A stretch of 64,000 nt of DNA from Site-B1 sp963827785 (GCA_963827785.1 CAWHCT010000018.1:124001-188000), one strand, 5' to 3'. Shown: positions 52,752-62,590, counted from the stretch's first letter. Translations and numbers: made by a program. The notes: generated by a model not told the origin, from the letters alone.

Positions 52752-55700
52752 ATGTACCTAATTTTTGATACTGAAACAACAGGATTACCGAAGGTTTGGA
52801 ATGCGCCAATCAGCGATACTGATAACTGGCCACGATGTGTTCAAATAGCATGGCAATTGCATGATGACATGGGTAACTGTATTGAGCAGCATGATTATTT
52901 GGTGCAACCAGAAGGTTATAATATTCCGTATGATGCGGAGAAGATCCATGGAATTTCAACCGAATTAGCTCAGGAAAAAGGATTGCCGATTTCTGTTGTT
53001 CTAAGTAAGTTCAATGAAGTATTGAGTAAAGCAAAGTTCGTTGTTGGCCACAATTTGAGTTTTGACTTGAATATTTTGGGAGCCGAATTCTTTCGCGAGG
53101 ATTTGGCCAATAAACTTCAGGAATTAACGGTTTTAGACACTTGTACTGAAGTGACTGCAAAGCTATGTGAATTACCGGGAGGTCGGGGAGGTAAATTCAA
53201 ACTGCCAACATTATCAGAATTATATGAATTTCTTTTCCATAAAAGTTTTGATGAAGCACATAATGCTTCGGCGGATGTAGAGGCAACGTCTCGATGCTTT
53301 TTTGAATTAATTCGTCAGGGAGAATTCACTAAAGAGGAACTTGACGTTCAGCCTGATTACTTTCAAAAATTTTCTGAATCGAATCCAAAAGAGATCCAGC
53401 TAATAGGTTTAAAACATATAAATCTAAAAGAGGAAAGCTCAAAAATAAATAAGAGGCTTCAGGAATCTCAGAGAGAAGACTTGTCAGATCTTGGTGATAT
53501 TATTGACGAATCTGAATTAAGCGGTGTTAAATTTGCTCATTTACACAATCACTCCCAGTTTTCTATATTACAATCAACCATAAGCATAAAAGATCTTGTT
53601 TCCAGCGCTGCAAAATGCAATATGCCGGCAGTTGCACTTACAGATCATGCCAATATGATGGGAGCGTTCCATTTTATTCGGGAGATAAATACACATAACA
53701 AATCCATTCAGGTAAAAAACAAAGAGGCATTAGCAAAAGGTGAAGAATCTGTGTCCAAAGAAATAAAACCAATTATTGGCTGCAAGTTCTTTGTTTGTGA
53801 AAATCATCTTGACAGGACTAGAAAAGATAATGGCTACCAAATAGTGTTTTTAGCAAAGAATAAAAATGGCTATCATAATCTGGCCAAACTATCTTCATTG
53901 GCTTACACCAGTGGGTTTTATTATGTTCCTAGAATTGATAAAGCATTAATTGAGAAGTACAAAGAAGACCTAATTGTACTCACAGGAAATTTATATGGAG
54001 AAGTCCCGAGTAAAATATTAAATGTAGGGGAAAAGCAGGCAGAAGAGGCATTAATATGGTGGAAAGAGCAGTTTCAGGACGATCTCTATATTGAGGTTAT
54101 GCGCCACAATCAGGAGGATGAAAATCGTGTAAATCCAACGTTAATAAAATTTAGCCAAAATCATAATATAAAACTAATTGCTTCTAACAGTAATTATTAT
54201 TGCAAGAAGGAGGATGCCAATGCTCATGATATCTTGTTGTGTGTTAAGGACGGAGAAAAGCAGGCAACACCTATAGGTCGAGGACGAGGATATCGTTATG
54301 GATTGCCAAATCAGGAATACTATTTCAAGTCTTCAGAGGAAATGAAGGAAATCTTTAAGGATCTTCCTGAAGCAATAACCAATATTCAAGAGGTTATTGA
54401 TAAGATTGAAAACTACCAGCTGGCACGCGAAGTATTACTTCCGAAGTTTAGTATTCCGGACGAATTTGAAAATGAAGATGATTATTTACGTCATTTAACA
54501 TATAAAGGTGCTGAAAAAAGATATAAAGATCTAACGGATGAAATAAAGGAACGCATTGATTTTGAGCTGGATGTCATTAAAAAAACAGGATATCCAGGAT
54601 ATTTCCTGATTGTGGAAGATTTTATTCGAGAAGCAAGGAATATGGATGTTTCTGTTGGACCGGGTCGTGGATCTGCAGCCGGTTCGGTAGTAGCCTATTC
54701 CTTATGGATAACCAATATTGACCCTCTTAAATACGATCTGCTTTTTGAGCGTTTCCTGAATCCTGACCGTATTAGTATGCCTGATATTGATATTGATTTT
54801 GATGACGAAGGAAGAGGTAAAGTGATGGATTATGTGATCAATAAATACGGTGCTAATCAGGTTGCTCAAATTATTACTTATGGTACTATGGCGGCCAAAT
54901 CCTCTATTCGAGATACAGCCAGAGTGCTGGATCTGCCTTTGGGTGATGCCGATAGAATTGCCAAATTGATCCCTACTATGTCTAAACTGAGCAAGATATT
55001 TGGTTTAGATGAAAAAGAATTACAAGGCAGATTTAGGGCGGAAGACTTGGCTAAAGTGAATCAGCTTTTAAATATTTCCGAAGGTGAAGATCTGGAAGCC
55101 GAAACGGTAAATCAGGCGAGAAAACTTGAAGGATCAGTAAGAAATACAGGTATTCATGCCTGTGGAGTGATCATTACTCCCGATGATATTACCAATTTTG
55201 TTCCGGTGGCAACTGCAAAGGACTCTGATCTTTATGTTACTCAGTTTGATAACTCAGTAGTTGAAGAAGCCGGATTATTAAAAATGGATTTCCTTGGTCT
55301 TAAAACCCTTACCCTTATCAAGGATACGGTAAAGATCGTAAAGGCTAAACACGGAATTGAACTCGATCCTGACAATTTTCCATTGGATGATGAAAAAACC
55401 TATGAATTGTTCCAAAGAGGAGAAACAGTAGGAATTTTTCAGTATGAATCGGCAGGCATGCAAAAGCACATGAAGGATCTGAAGCCAACGGTTTTTGACG
55501 ACCTTATAGCCATGAATGCTCTGTATCGTCCGGGACCTATGGAATACATTCCTAGTTTTATAAGGCGTAAAAAAGGAGAAGAACCTATTGAATATGATCT
55601 TCCGGAAATGGAAGAATATCTCAAAGAAACTTACGGAATTACCGTCTATCAAGAGCAGGTAATGCTTTTGTCTCAAAAACTTGCTGATTTCACCAAAGGC

Positions 55701-57104
55701 GAGGCTGATGTTTTGAGAAAAGCAATGGGTAAGAAGCAAAAATCGGTTCTGGATAAAATGAAACCCAGATTCATTGGTCAGGCGGCAGCCAAAGGCATGG
55801 ACCAGGAAAAACTGGAGAAGATATGGAAGGATTGGGAAGCTTTTGCGAGTTATGCCTTCAATAAATCGCATTCCACATGTTATGCGTGGATAGCATATCA
55901 AACGGCATATTTAAAGGCTCATTATCCTGCTGAATATATGGCAGCAGTGCTTTCCAATAATATGAATGATATTAAACAGGTTACTTTCTTTATGGAAGAA
56001 TGTAAGCGCATGCGAATGGAAGTATTAGGTCCGGATGTCAACGAATCCTATTACAAATTCTCTGTTAATAAGAATAATGCCATCCGCTTTGGAATGGGAG
56101 CTGTTAAAGGAGTAGGTCATGGAGCTGTAAAGACCATTGTTGAAACCAGAAAAAAAGATGGACCTTATAAATCAATCTTTGATATGGCCAAGCGAATCGA
56201 TCTGCGGGCAGCCAATAAAAAAGCTTTTGAGAATCTTGCACTTGCTGGAGGGTTTGATTGTTTTACGAATACTCACAGGGCTCAGTATTTTCATAAAGAA
56301 GGCGAAGATCTCACTTTTTTGGAAAGAGCCATAAGATATGGGAATAAATATCAGGAAAACGAGAATTCGGCTCAGGTAAGTTTATTTGGAGATTCAAGTG
56401 AAGTTCAAATTGCCGAACCCATTATTCCGCCATGTGAAGAATGGGGAACCATGGAAAAATTAGCACGGGAAAAGGAAGTGGTAGGTATATATATATCCGG
56501 TCATCCTTTAGACGATTTTAAAACAGAAATGAATACATTTTGCAATGCTACTTTAAGCATGTTCAATGATCTAAGTAAATATATTAATAGGGAGATGACT
56601 TTTGGTGGTGTAGTTACGGATGTTCAGCACCGCGTTAGCAGGCAAGGAAAAGGCTGGGCTCTTTTTACAATTGAGGATTACACGGATAGTTTTGAGTTCA
56701 GGATCTTTGGAGAAGAATACCTTAAATTCAGGCATTTTTTAATGAAGAATAATTTTGTGTATGTAAGGACTTTCATTAAGGAAGGCTGGAACAACAAGGA
56801 AACGGGAAAAACAGGTGAACCACGAATCCAGTTCAGTAATTTTCAATTATTGCATGATGTGATGGATACCTATGCCAAAAAGCTCTCGATTCAGCTAAAC
56901 ATAAACGATCTGGAAAAGGAAAAGATAACCACATTAAAAGAGTTGGTAAAGATGCATCCGGGGAAACAAATGCTAAATTTTGTTATTTATGATAATGAGG
57001 AGAACATTAAATTACAAATGCCAAGCAGGAAGCAAAAAGTAAAGATCTCTCAGGAATTATTGGATGAACTGGAAAACAATCAAGTGTTTTATAAATTGAA
57101 TTAA
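52752..57104 (+). CDS. dnaE: DNA polymerase III alpha subunit with N-terminal 3'-5' exonuclease domain
   Basis: This 1450-residue protein begins with a DnaQ-like exonuclease domain (about 1-190) whose Exo I motif is FDTETTG at 4-10, with DEAHNASADVEAT as a later Exo block. The PHP domain starts near 262 (FAHLHNHSQFSIL). The polymerase aspartates are in PDIDIDFDDEGRG near 676-688. The thumb/fingers (YEQEQVM-like YQEQVMLLSQKLA), the HhH region and an OB domain (FGGVVTDVQHRVSRQGKGW) follow. The fused exonuclease is the Bacteroidota replicase form. There is no frameshift over 4.3 kb. Confidence 0.97.
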   Translation: MYLIFDTETTGLPKVWNAPISDTDNWPRCVQIAWQLHDDMGNCIEQHDYLVQPEGYNIPYDAEKIHGISTELAQEKGLPISVVLSKFNEVLSKAKFVVGHNLSFDLNILGAEFFREDLANKLQELTVLDTCTEVTAKLCELPGGRGGKFKLPTLSELYEFLFHKSFDEAHNASADVEATSRCFFELIRQGEFTKEELDVQPDYFQKFSESNPKEIQLIGLKHINLKEESSKINKRLQESQREDLSDLGDIIDESELSGVKFAHLHNHSQFSILQSTISIKDLVSSAAKCNMPAVALTDHANMMGAFHFIREINTHNKSIQVKNKEALAKGEESVSKEIKPIIGCKFFVCENHLDRTRKDNGYQIVFLAKNKNGYHNLAKLSSLAYTSGFYYVPRIDKALIEKYKEDLIVLTGNLYGEVPSKILNVGEKQAEEALIWWKEQFQDDLYIEVMRHNQEDENRVNPTLIKFSQNHNIKLIASNSNYYCKKEDANAHDILLCVKDGEKQATPIGRGRGYRYGLPNQEYYFKSSEEMKEIFKDLPEAITNIQEVIDKIENYQLAREVLLPKFSIPDEFENEDDYLRHLTYKGAEKRYKDLTDEIKERIDFELDVIKKTGYPGYFLIVEDFIREARNMDVSVGPGRGSAAGSVVAYSLWITNIDPLKYDLLFERFLNPDRISMPDIDIDFDDEGRGKVMDYVINKYGANQVAQIITYGTMAAKSSIRDTARVLDLPLGDADRIAKLIPTMSKLSKIFGLDEKELQGRFRAEDLAKVNQLLNISEGEDLEAETVNQARKLEGSVRNTGIHACGVIITPDDITNFVPVATAKDSDLYVTQFDNSVVEEAGLLKMDFLGLKTLTLIKDTVKIVKAKHGIELDPDNFPLDDEKTYELFQRGETVGIFQYESAGMQKHMKDLKPTVFDDLIAMNALYRPGPMEYIPSFIRRKKGEEPIEYDLPEMEEYLKETYGITVYQEQVMLLSQKLADFTKGEADVLRKAMGKKQKSVLDKMKPRFIGQAAAKGMDQEKLEKIWKDWEAFASYAFNKSHSTCYAWIAYQTAYLKAHYPAEYMAAVLSNNMNDIKQVTFFMEECKRMRMEVLGPDVNESYYKFSVNKNNAIRFGMGAVKGVGHGAVKTIVETRKKDGPYKSIFDMAKRIDLRAANKKAFENLALAGGFDCFTNTHRAQYFHKEGEDLTFLERAIRYGNKYQENENSAQVSLFGDSSEVQIAEPIIPPCEEWGTMEKLAREKEVVGIYISGHPLDDFKTEMNTFCNATLSMFNDLSKYINREMTFGGVVTDVQHRVSRQGKGWALFTIEDYTDSFEFRIFGEEYLKFRHFLMKNNFVYVRTFIKEGWNNKETGKTGEPRIQFSNFQLLHDVMDTYAKKLSIQLNINDLEKEKITTLKELVKMHPGKQMLNFVIYDNEENIKLQMPSRKQKVKISQELLDELENNQVFYKLN

Positions 57105-57161
57105 TAGTATATTCAATTTATAAGCAGCGCAAAGGATTGAGCAATTGTTGGAGCTCTTTTT

Positions 57162-57190
57162 TGTCACCTTGAGCGTAGTCGAAAGGTCTC
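57162..57190. repeat. TGTCA-class palindromic repeat after dnaE
   Basis: The unit opens TGTCACCTTGAGC and closes GTCGAAAGGTCTC, with ACCTT/AAGGT arms. It lies in the 278-base dnaE-trxA spacer. The rest of that spacer holds no recognised gene. Confidence 0.6.
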
Positions 57191-57337
57191 AAGCAAAAAA
57201 AGCGACTTGTGAAAGCCTGACATTTTGGCCCGGCATAAAGGGACAAAATTATGCGCCCAAAACCAACGATAACAAGCAACAATAAGGCTATAAGCAAAAC
57301 AAATTGTCAGGTTGTAAGCTTTGGCAGAATTTTTGAC

Positions 57338-57345
57338 TAATTTTG
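57338..57345 (+). promoter_or_regulatory. -7 promoter box TAATTTTG of trxA
   Basis: This matches TAnnTTTG, 38 bases before trxA, with a TTG about 23 bases upstream (57312-57314) as a possible -33 element. Confidence 0.5.
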
Positions 57346-57382
57346 TACAATAATCAGTAGTAATACTTAATAAATTAAAATT

Positions 57383-57700
57383 ATGGCATTAGAAATAACA
57401 GATGCGACTTTTGAAGAAACCGTATTAAAAAGTGATAAACCGGTAATGGTTGATTTTTGGGCAGCTTGGTGTGGCCCTTGTAGAATGGTTGGACCTATCA
57501 TTGAAGAATTAAGCAATGAGTATAAAGGTAAAGCCATTGTTGGAAAGGTAGATGTTGATGCAAATCAGCAATTTGCAGCTAAATATGGGGTTAGAAATAT
57601 TCCAACAGTTTTGGTATTCCAAAATGGAGAAGTTGTAGGACGTCAGGTAGGAGTAGCTCCTAAGAATGTTTATGCAGAAGCAATAGATTCACTTTTATAG
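57383..57700 (+). CDS. trxA: Thioredoxin
   Basis: This 105-residue protein has the active site WCGPC at residues 29-33 in FWAAWCGPCRMVGPI and the cis-proline region VRNIPTVLVFQNGE. It reduces protein disulfides with electrons from thioredoxin reductase. It has its own promoter and is followed by a terminator, so it is monocistronic. Confidence 0.97.
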   Translation: MALEITDATFEETVLKSDKPVMVDFWAAWCGPCRMVGPIIEELSNEYKGKAIVGKVDVDANQQFAAKYGVRNIPTVLVFQNGEVVGRQVGVAPKNVYAEAIDSLL

Positions 57701-57724
57701 AATCAATTTAAAAGAAAGTATAAA

Positions 57725-57752
57725 AGGTTTGTCAATATGGCAAACCTTTTTT
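57725..57752 (+). terminator. Terminator after trxA
   Basis: AAAGGTTTG / CAAACCTTT is a 9-bp stem with a 9-base loop, followed by TTTTT. Confidence 0.85.
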
Positions 57753-57765
57753 AGTTTAGACAATC

Positions 57766-58695
57766 ATGAAACTGGAACAGGAAATAAATAAAACCACGGG
57801 ATTTAAAAATCTTGAGCTATTGGCCAAACAGGTGGTTGAGGGATTTATTTCAGGCATGCATAAAAGTCCGTTTCATGGATTTTCGGCGGAATTTGCCGAG
57901 CATAAAATTTATAATGCCGGAGAAAGTACCAGACATATTGATTGGAAACTTTTTGGTAAAACAGAAAAACTGTACACGAAGCGATATGATGATGAAACTA
58001 ATTTACGGTGTCATATTATTATTGATAACAGCAGCTCCATGCATTACCCCGAAATGAGCTCATTTTCAATAGATAAATTGAATAAAATAGCTTTCTCATC
58101 CTTGGCTTCTGCTTGTTTAATACAGATGCTTAAAAAACAAAGAGACGCTGTTGGATTAAGCATTTATAGTGATGCTTATGACTATTATGCTCCCGAAAAA
58201 GGCAGTGAAAGACACCATGTCATGATCATGGATCAATTAAAGGCGGTCGTTGCCTCAAAACCTGTCGGAAAGAAAACGGACACATATACATACTTACATC
58301 AAATAGCTGAGAAAATACATAGGAGATCCATGATCTTCTTATTTACTGATATGTTTCAAACATCGACTGATCAGGTAAAGTTATTTGAAGCCTTGAGGCA
58401 TTTAAAATATAACAAACATGAAGTTATTTTATTTCATGTTTTTGATAAGACCAAAGAATTGAATTTTAATTTTGATAATAAGCCCAAACGATTTATTGAT
58501 GTTGAAACAGGAGCGTTTATAAATTTGTATTCTGAAAATGTAAAGGAAGACTATGAAAAAGCGGTAGCAGATTATTTTAAGGAAATACGATTAAAATGTT
58601 TGCAATACAAGATCAAATATGTTGAGGCTGATGTTAATAGTGATTTCAATAATATTTTGACAACATTTTTGATAGAAAGACAAAAGTTTGTTTAG
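57766..58695 (+). CDS. DUF58 (VWA-like) protein
   Basis: This 309-residue protein has the DUF58 signature YNAGESTRHIDWKLFGKTEKLYTKRYDD near 50-77, read here in parts: AGESTRHIDWK and TEKLYTKRYDDET. A VWA-type fold follows with HIIIDNSSSMHYP (metal site DxSxS). DUF58 proteins usually accompany a MoxR ATPase and membrane VWA proteins in chaperone-like BatABCD loci. No MoxR gene is adjacent here. It lies between trxA and tRNA-Asp. Confidence 0.9.
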   Translation: MKLEQEINKTTGFKNLELLAKQVVEGFISGMHKSPFHGFSAEFAEHKIYNAGESTRHIDWKLFGKTEKLYTKRYDDETNLRCHIIIDNSSSMHYPEMSSFSIDKLNKIAFSSLASACLIQMLKKQRDAVGLSIYSDAYDYYAPEKGSERHHVMIMDQLKAVVASKPVGKKTDTYTYLHQIAEKIHRRSMIFLFTDMFQTSTDQVKLFEALRHLKYNKHEVILFHVFDKTKELNFNFDNKPKRFIDVETGAFINLYSENVKEDYEKAVADYFKEIRLKCLQYKIKYVEADVNSDFNNILTTFLIERQKFV

Positions 58696-58747
58696 AAATA
58701 ACATAATAAAAAAGCAAAAAAACATTTGTGATATAAAAAATGGAATG

Positions 58748-58755
58748 TATATTTG
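58748..58755 (+). promoter_or_regulatory. Promoter of tRNA-Asp
   Basis: A TATATTTG -7 box with TTG 19 bases upstream (58726-58728) fits the Bacteroidota consensus, 18 bases before the tRNA. Confidence 0.7.
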
Positions 58756-58773
58756 CAACCGCTATAAAGCAAC

Positions 58774-58847
58774 GGTTTGGTAGTTCAGCTGGTTAGAATA
58801 CCTGCCTGTCACGCAGGGGGTCGCGGGTTCGAGTCCCGTCCAGACCG
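58774..58847 (+). tRNA. tRNA-Asp (GTC)
   Basis: A complete cloverleaf: acceptor GGTTTGG / CCAGACC with one G-T pair, D arm AGTTCAGCTGGTTAGAAT, anticodon stem CCTGC / GCAGG around CTGTCAC with anticodon GTC at 58808-58810, T arm GCGGGTTCGAGTCCCGT, and discriminator G. The 3' CCA is not encoded. A terminator follows. Confidence 0.98.
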
Positions 58848-58859
58848 CAAAGTGTAAGA

Positions 58860-58887
58860 AAGCTCCAACATTTTAGGAGCTTTTTTA
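58860..58887 (+). terminator. Terminator after tRNA-Asp
   Basis: AAGCTCC / GGAGCTT is a 7-bp stem with a 9-base loop and a T6 run. Confidence 0.85.
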
Positions 58888-59200
58888 ATACACTGAAAGA
58901 CGTTGTGTTGTTCCTCATTATGTGAAATGGGAAGAGGTTTAAGTTAGTCAAACCGATGGAAAGCTTTCCTTTTTTCTAACCGAAAATAGGGATGCTTTTT
59001 TGTTTCAGAGGGGACGTTTCAAGCGATGTTTTATTGGAATTCCTCTCCGCAATCCTTTAAATATTATCAGTTATAGCAAGGGTTACCGTTTTGTAATTAA
59101 GCTAGGGTTGTTTTAGAGTATAACGGTTTTCAATAATTTGTTATTTTCAGGATAACCGAGTTTTTAGGCTTCTTTTCTGTCCTTAATATGAAATCTACAT
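58888..59200. other. Spacer after tRNA-Asp with no recognised feature
   Basis: This 313-base spacer has no convincing frame and no clear repeat. It lies directly 3' of a tRNA gene, a typical site for past integration, but I see no attachment-site duplication or integrase. Confidence 0.5.
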
Positions 59201-60343
59201 CTATTCAGAAACTTCATTATGAGGATATTCACTTGACCTATTCTGAAAAGAGTTTATCTTAGGATTCTGAATAATACCATTTTTTATCTCAATAGCTCTT
59301 CGAATAGTTTCACTTTCCTTCCATTTTTCGGGGCCTCCCATTACAATTGGCAAATAGGGAATAAGGCTATTGGATATTTCCCAGGAAGCGGAATTCCATA
59401 AGTATGAAGGGGTATGATCTACTGCATAATAATATACTTTTCCTTCCTTTAGTATTGGTGTTTCAAAATCTGTAGGCCTGGCAAAAGAAAAGCCCATGCC
59501 TTCATCACAACTGATATCAACAATCAGGCAACCTGGTTTCAGCCGGTCATTTTGATCTTCTTTAACAAACATTAGGGGTTTATCAGTATCTTGAAGGACA
59601 CCGTTTACTATGATATCGGCATCTGCTAATTCTTCCACAAATGGACGCGACTCATAATCGGGATGTGAGGATATTAGATTTCCTTTTTCATCTTCATCGA
59701 ATTGATAGTAATTGACTCCTGCCATTTGATCGGCCACCAGAAAATAATGTCGTTGGGTAAATACGGATATGTCCTGAATGCCCCGTGCCTGTAAAGCTCG
59801 TATGGCACCTCTGCTTACTGAGCCGAAACTAATCACCACAGCTTTACGATTTGGACCATAGTTTCCGTCTATACCAATCAAATTCATAGCATGATGCACA
59901 CCGGCATATCCTGCAATTTCATTATTCTTATGAAAAATATGCAATTGCCAATCACCATGTTTCGACCAGCGATGCATAGACTCCCATGCAATTACTGTCA
60001 ATTTTTTATCAATTGCTGTTTGTGTAATACCTTTCTGCTGCACACAGTGTGGCCAGCCCCAATGGATGGCACCCTTTTTCATGTCATCAAAGTCTTTCTG
60101 AACAGGTTTAGCCAATAAAATGATGTCACAGCGATGAAAGAGTTCGGGCCGACTTATTACGCCGCCACTCTTTTTAGCCAGCTCTCCATCATTCATTCCA
60201 AATGGTATACCATAACCTTCTTCAAAAAACAATTGACTTATAATATCCTGATCTATCCAATCCAATTGTTCAGGATGTATTGGTACTCTTTTTTCCTGTT
60301 TTTTTTCGGAGGTTCCAAAAACTCCTACAGTTAATAAACTCAT
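59201..60343 (-). CDS. Alanine dehydrogenase/PNT-domain oxidoreductase
   Basis: This 380-residue protein has the Ald/PNT N-terminal start TVGVFGTSEKKQEKRVPIHP, a glycine-rich NAD region AVVISFGSVSRGAIRALQAR near 168-187 and VDISCDEGMGFSFARPT near 290. It is only distantly related to the true Ald at 23.8 kb. Relatives include N5-(carboxyethyl)ornithine synthase and lysine/saccharopine-type dehydrogenases, so a substrate other than alanine is likely. It is a single gene before an AT-rich 500-base spacer. Confidence 0.78.
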   Translation of the reverse strand: MSLLTVGVFGTSEKKQEKRVPIHPEQLDWIDQDIISQLFFEEGYGIPFGMNDGELAKKSGGVISRPELFHRCDIILLAKPVQKDFDDMKKGAIHWGWPHCVQQKGITQTAIDKKLTVIAWESMHRWSKHGDWQLHIFHKNNEIAGYAGVHHAMNLIGIDGNYGPNRKAVVISFGSVSRGAIRALQARGIQDISVFTQRHYFLVADQMAGVNYYQFDEDEKGNLISSHPDYESRPFVEELADADIIVNGVLQDTDKPLMFVKEDQNDRLKPGCLIVDISCDEGMGFSFARPTDFETPILKEGKVYYYAVDHTPSYLWNSASWEISNSLIPYLPIVMGGPEKWKESETIRRAIEIKNGIIQNPKINSFQNRSSEYPHNEVSE

Positions 60344-60862
60344 TCGTTTAGTCTTTAAATTCTAATTAATTATTCGAAATATTTTTATGTATAATAAGGT
60401 CTATTGTCATTTTAAATATGGTACTCAAAAATTTTATTAATTACAAGATATTCACCATTAATTTTTGGGTATTTTTCATAAACCATTAGCCGAGAATTCA
60501 ATAAATTATTAATATCAGAATTAGACATCTAAAGTACATTGGTATTGGCCATAAATGATATAGTAACATAATTTAACGTTAATGTTATTATTAAGAAATA
60601 AATAGTGTTAAAACTTCTTAAACACTTGATTTTCAATAATATTTTATTACATTATATATATGGAATTTGAAATGAATATCACATTAAACGTCTTCTAGGT
60701 CAAGATAATTGACTTTTCTTCATTCAAATTCATTCAAAAGAGAATTACTCTCTAAACAACATTATTTTACGGAAAAATATACCAATTGTTTGGTATATAG
60801 AGTACGCCAAAAAGCGAACAGACCTAACAATATTATTAATAACAAATAAAACTATTTAAATC
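60344..60862. other. AT-rich spacer upstream of dps
   Basis: These 519 bases hold no recognised gene. The notable element is a perfect 9-bp inverted repeat at 60777-60798 near the dps start. The remainder is very AT-rich. Confidence 0.5.
60777..60798. promoter_or_regulatory. Inverted repeat upstream of dps, operator candidate
   Basis: ATATACCAA and TTGGTATAT are perfect 9-base arms around TTGT, 65 bases before the dps start. The size and symmetry fit a dimeric repressor (Fur/PerR-like families favour such AT-rich palindromes), but the sequence does not match a known consensus closely. Confidence 0.4.
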
Positions 60863-61381
60863 ATGGAAATTACTAAGAATAAAAAAACTGAAAGCAGTAA
60901 AAAAATCAAAAAACCTTATAAGAAACTTGGCTTTACATATTTGGAAACAGCCGAGATTATGGTGGCACTAAACCAACTGTTCGCCAATTATCAAATACAT
61001 TATCACAAGTTGAGAAGTTTCCACTGGAATGTTGAAGGCCCAGATTTTTTTGAATTACACGAGGCTTTTGAACAAGACTATAATATCGCCAAGAAAAATA
61101 TCGACGAAATTGCAGAAAGAATTAGAGTATTTGGTGTAAAACCTATGTTAAGTATTGAGGATGCTCTAGATCTCTCAGAAATTAAAGAGATGAAAAAATC
61201 GATTACCGCAATGGATATGGTACGGGAAGTACTTAAAGACTTTGAAATTTTACATGATAAAATGCTAGATGTCTTAACTGCAGCGTTGGATACTGGAGAT
61301 AACAGTACAGAGCAAATGATTTCTGATTTTATGAGGGACCTCGAAAAGAGAAACTGGATGTACACCTCTTGGTGTAAATAA
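60863..61381 (+). CDS. dps: Dps-family ferritin-like DNA-protection protein
   Basis: This 172-residue protein has a Lys-rich N-terminal tail (about 1-25), which in Dps proteins binds DNA, and the ferroxidase residues at the dimer interface: YHKLRSFHWNVEGPDFFELH (His and Asp) and EQDYNIAKKNIDEIAERIR (Asp/Glu). Dps dodecamers oxidise Fe(II) with peroxide and store the iron, protecting DNA. It is preceded by an inverted-repeat operator candidate and followed 47 bases later by a small basic ORF. Confidence 0.95.
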   Translation: MEITKNKKTESSKKIKKPYKKLGFTYLETAEIMVALNQLFANYQIHYHKLRSFHWNVEGPDFFELHEAFEQDYNIAKKNIDEIAERIRVFGVKPMLSIEDALDLSEIKEMKKSITAMDMVREVLKDFEILHDKMLDVLTAALDTGDNSTEQMISDFMRDLEKRNWMYTSWCK

Positions 61382-61428
61382 TCATCGTCGTTTCCAAGAA
61401 AAATGAAAATTAATTTTAAAAACATATA

Positions 61429-61557
61429 ATGAATAAAAAATTTAAAAGAAGCAAAAATAAAACAACAAATAATTCCTATGGAAAAGTAGGGCAGATAAAC
61501 AGAAAACTAGACCCTGAATCTGAAACGATAAAAGAAAAGAGAAATTCAAATAAATAA
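61429..61557 (+). CDS. Small basic ORF (42 residues) after dps
   Basis: An ATG frame of 42 codons starts 47 bases after dps and ends before a terminator. The product is strongly basic (MNKKFKRSKNKTTNNSYGKV ... KEKRNSNK), with no hydrophobic core, and would bind nucleic acid if made. It lies between dps and the terminator, so it would share the dps transcript. I recognise no family. Confidence 0.45.
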   Translation: MNKKFKRSKNKTTNNSYGKVGQINRKLDPESETIKEKRNSNK

Positions 61558-61578
61558 TTTCTAAAATTAAAATTATAA

Positions 61579-61613
61579 ATAAGGCATCTTAGCCAAGATG
61601 TCTTATTTTTTTT
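61579..61613 (+). terminator. Terminator after dps and the small ORF
   Basis: ATAAGGCATCTT / AAGATGTCTTAT pairs over 12 positions (one G-T) with a 4-base loop and a T9 run. Confidence 0.85.
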
Positions 61614-61804
61614 GAAAGCATAATAATTTTAATTATACAATGGTTTCTGCTGCCTTTTTAATTTTATAATTTATAGCAGCTGTTTATCGTTTCATAGTTA
61701 CCAATGGGTATCCACTTTTTTAAAATAGCCAAAGTTCGAGATATTTGAAAAATTAGCCTTAAACCACTTGTTTTTTAACTCAGTTCTTTATTGTGATATC
61801 GCTA

Positions 61805-62590
61805 TTAATTATTCTCTTGACATTTAGATTGCAATAGACTTTCTAAAGAGCTGATCTCTTTAGCCATCAGAGAATAAAGTTCAATTTGCCTTGTATTTGC
61901 TCCAACATATTCTAAAGACTCGTTTAAAAGCCTAGATTTCATTTCTGTCGAAAATTGATTTTGGTCGATCGCTTTTATTTTCTCCTTTAAATCTTGATCC
62001 AGACCTGTTTTAAATCTGCCATCTTTAATTGATGCCTGAATTGATCCATTAGCAAAATAGTCATTATGGGAAAAAGAAATGTCTACAGCATGCTTTCCGT
62101 TAATCATAATAATACTTTTCAATTCCTCAACCTTATTGAAATACCTGTTTAATGCTGTGATAATAGATTTATCACTTATGATATTCAAATTTGCGCCAGA
62201 TTTTAAATCTTCATAAGCTGAATTATTTGGTTCAAAATCCGAATAGATTGCTTTTGTTGCAAGAGCAATTTGTGTTCCAGCTTCTACCTTTTGAACATTG
62301 TCTTGAAGTAACAGCCTCACAGATTGATTTGAAGCTTTCAGACGATTTACGGCTAAGGCTAATAGATTATTTGTTTGTTCCTTATCTAATTTAGCGTCTT
62401 CTAAAAGTCTGCAATAATATTCGTTTTCTAATTTTAATTGTTTTCGAGAATCATTCCAATCATTTAATTGCAATGCGATTAAGATTCCAATAACAACAAG
62501 TATAATTTCTCCAATCGCGTATTTAAAATACTTTCCAGTTTTTCCTTCTGAAAGCAACTGTTGTCGTATGTGTCTGAAGAACTTAATCAT
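61805..62590 (-). CDS. DUF6090 membrane protein
   Basis: This 261-residue protein opens MIKFFRHIRQQLLSEGKTGK with the DUF6090 membrane helix IGEIILVVIGILIALQLNDWND at about 27-48 (read in parts: GEIILVVIGILIALQ, LNDWND). The remaining ~210 residues are periplasmic and largely helical. The family occurs in many paralogues per Bacteroidota genome and is uncharacterised. It sits before a short spacer and the GC-rich serine hydrolase. Confidence 0.85.
   Translation of the reverse strand: MIKFFRHIRQQLLSEGKTGKYFKYAIGEIILVVIGILIALQLNDWNDSRKQLKLENEYYCRLLEDAKLDKEQTNNLLALAVNRLKASNQSVRLLLQDNVQKVEAGTQIALATKAIYSDFEPNNSAYEDLKSGANLNIISDKSIITALNRYFNKVEELKSIIMINGKHAVDISFSHNDYFANGSIQASIKDGRFKTGLDQDLKEKIKAIDQNQFSTEMKSRLLNESLEYVGANTRQIELYSLMAKEISSLESLLQSKCQENN

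Noticed and set aside
55278..55901. 207-codon frame opposite dnaE
   Set aside because: It is fully contained in the conserved polymerase domain and is a chance open frame.
58888..59200. Possible integrated element next to tRNA-Asp
   Set aside because: No integrase, no repeat of the tRNA 3' end and no foreign genes follow, so an attachment site is not supported.
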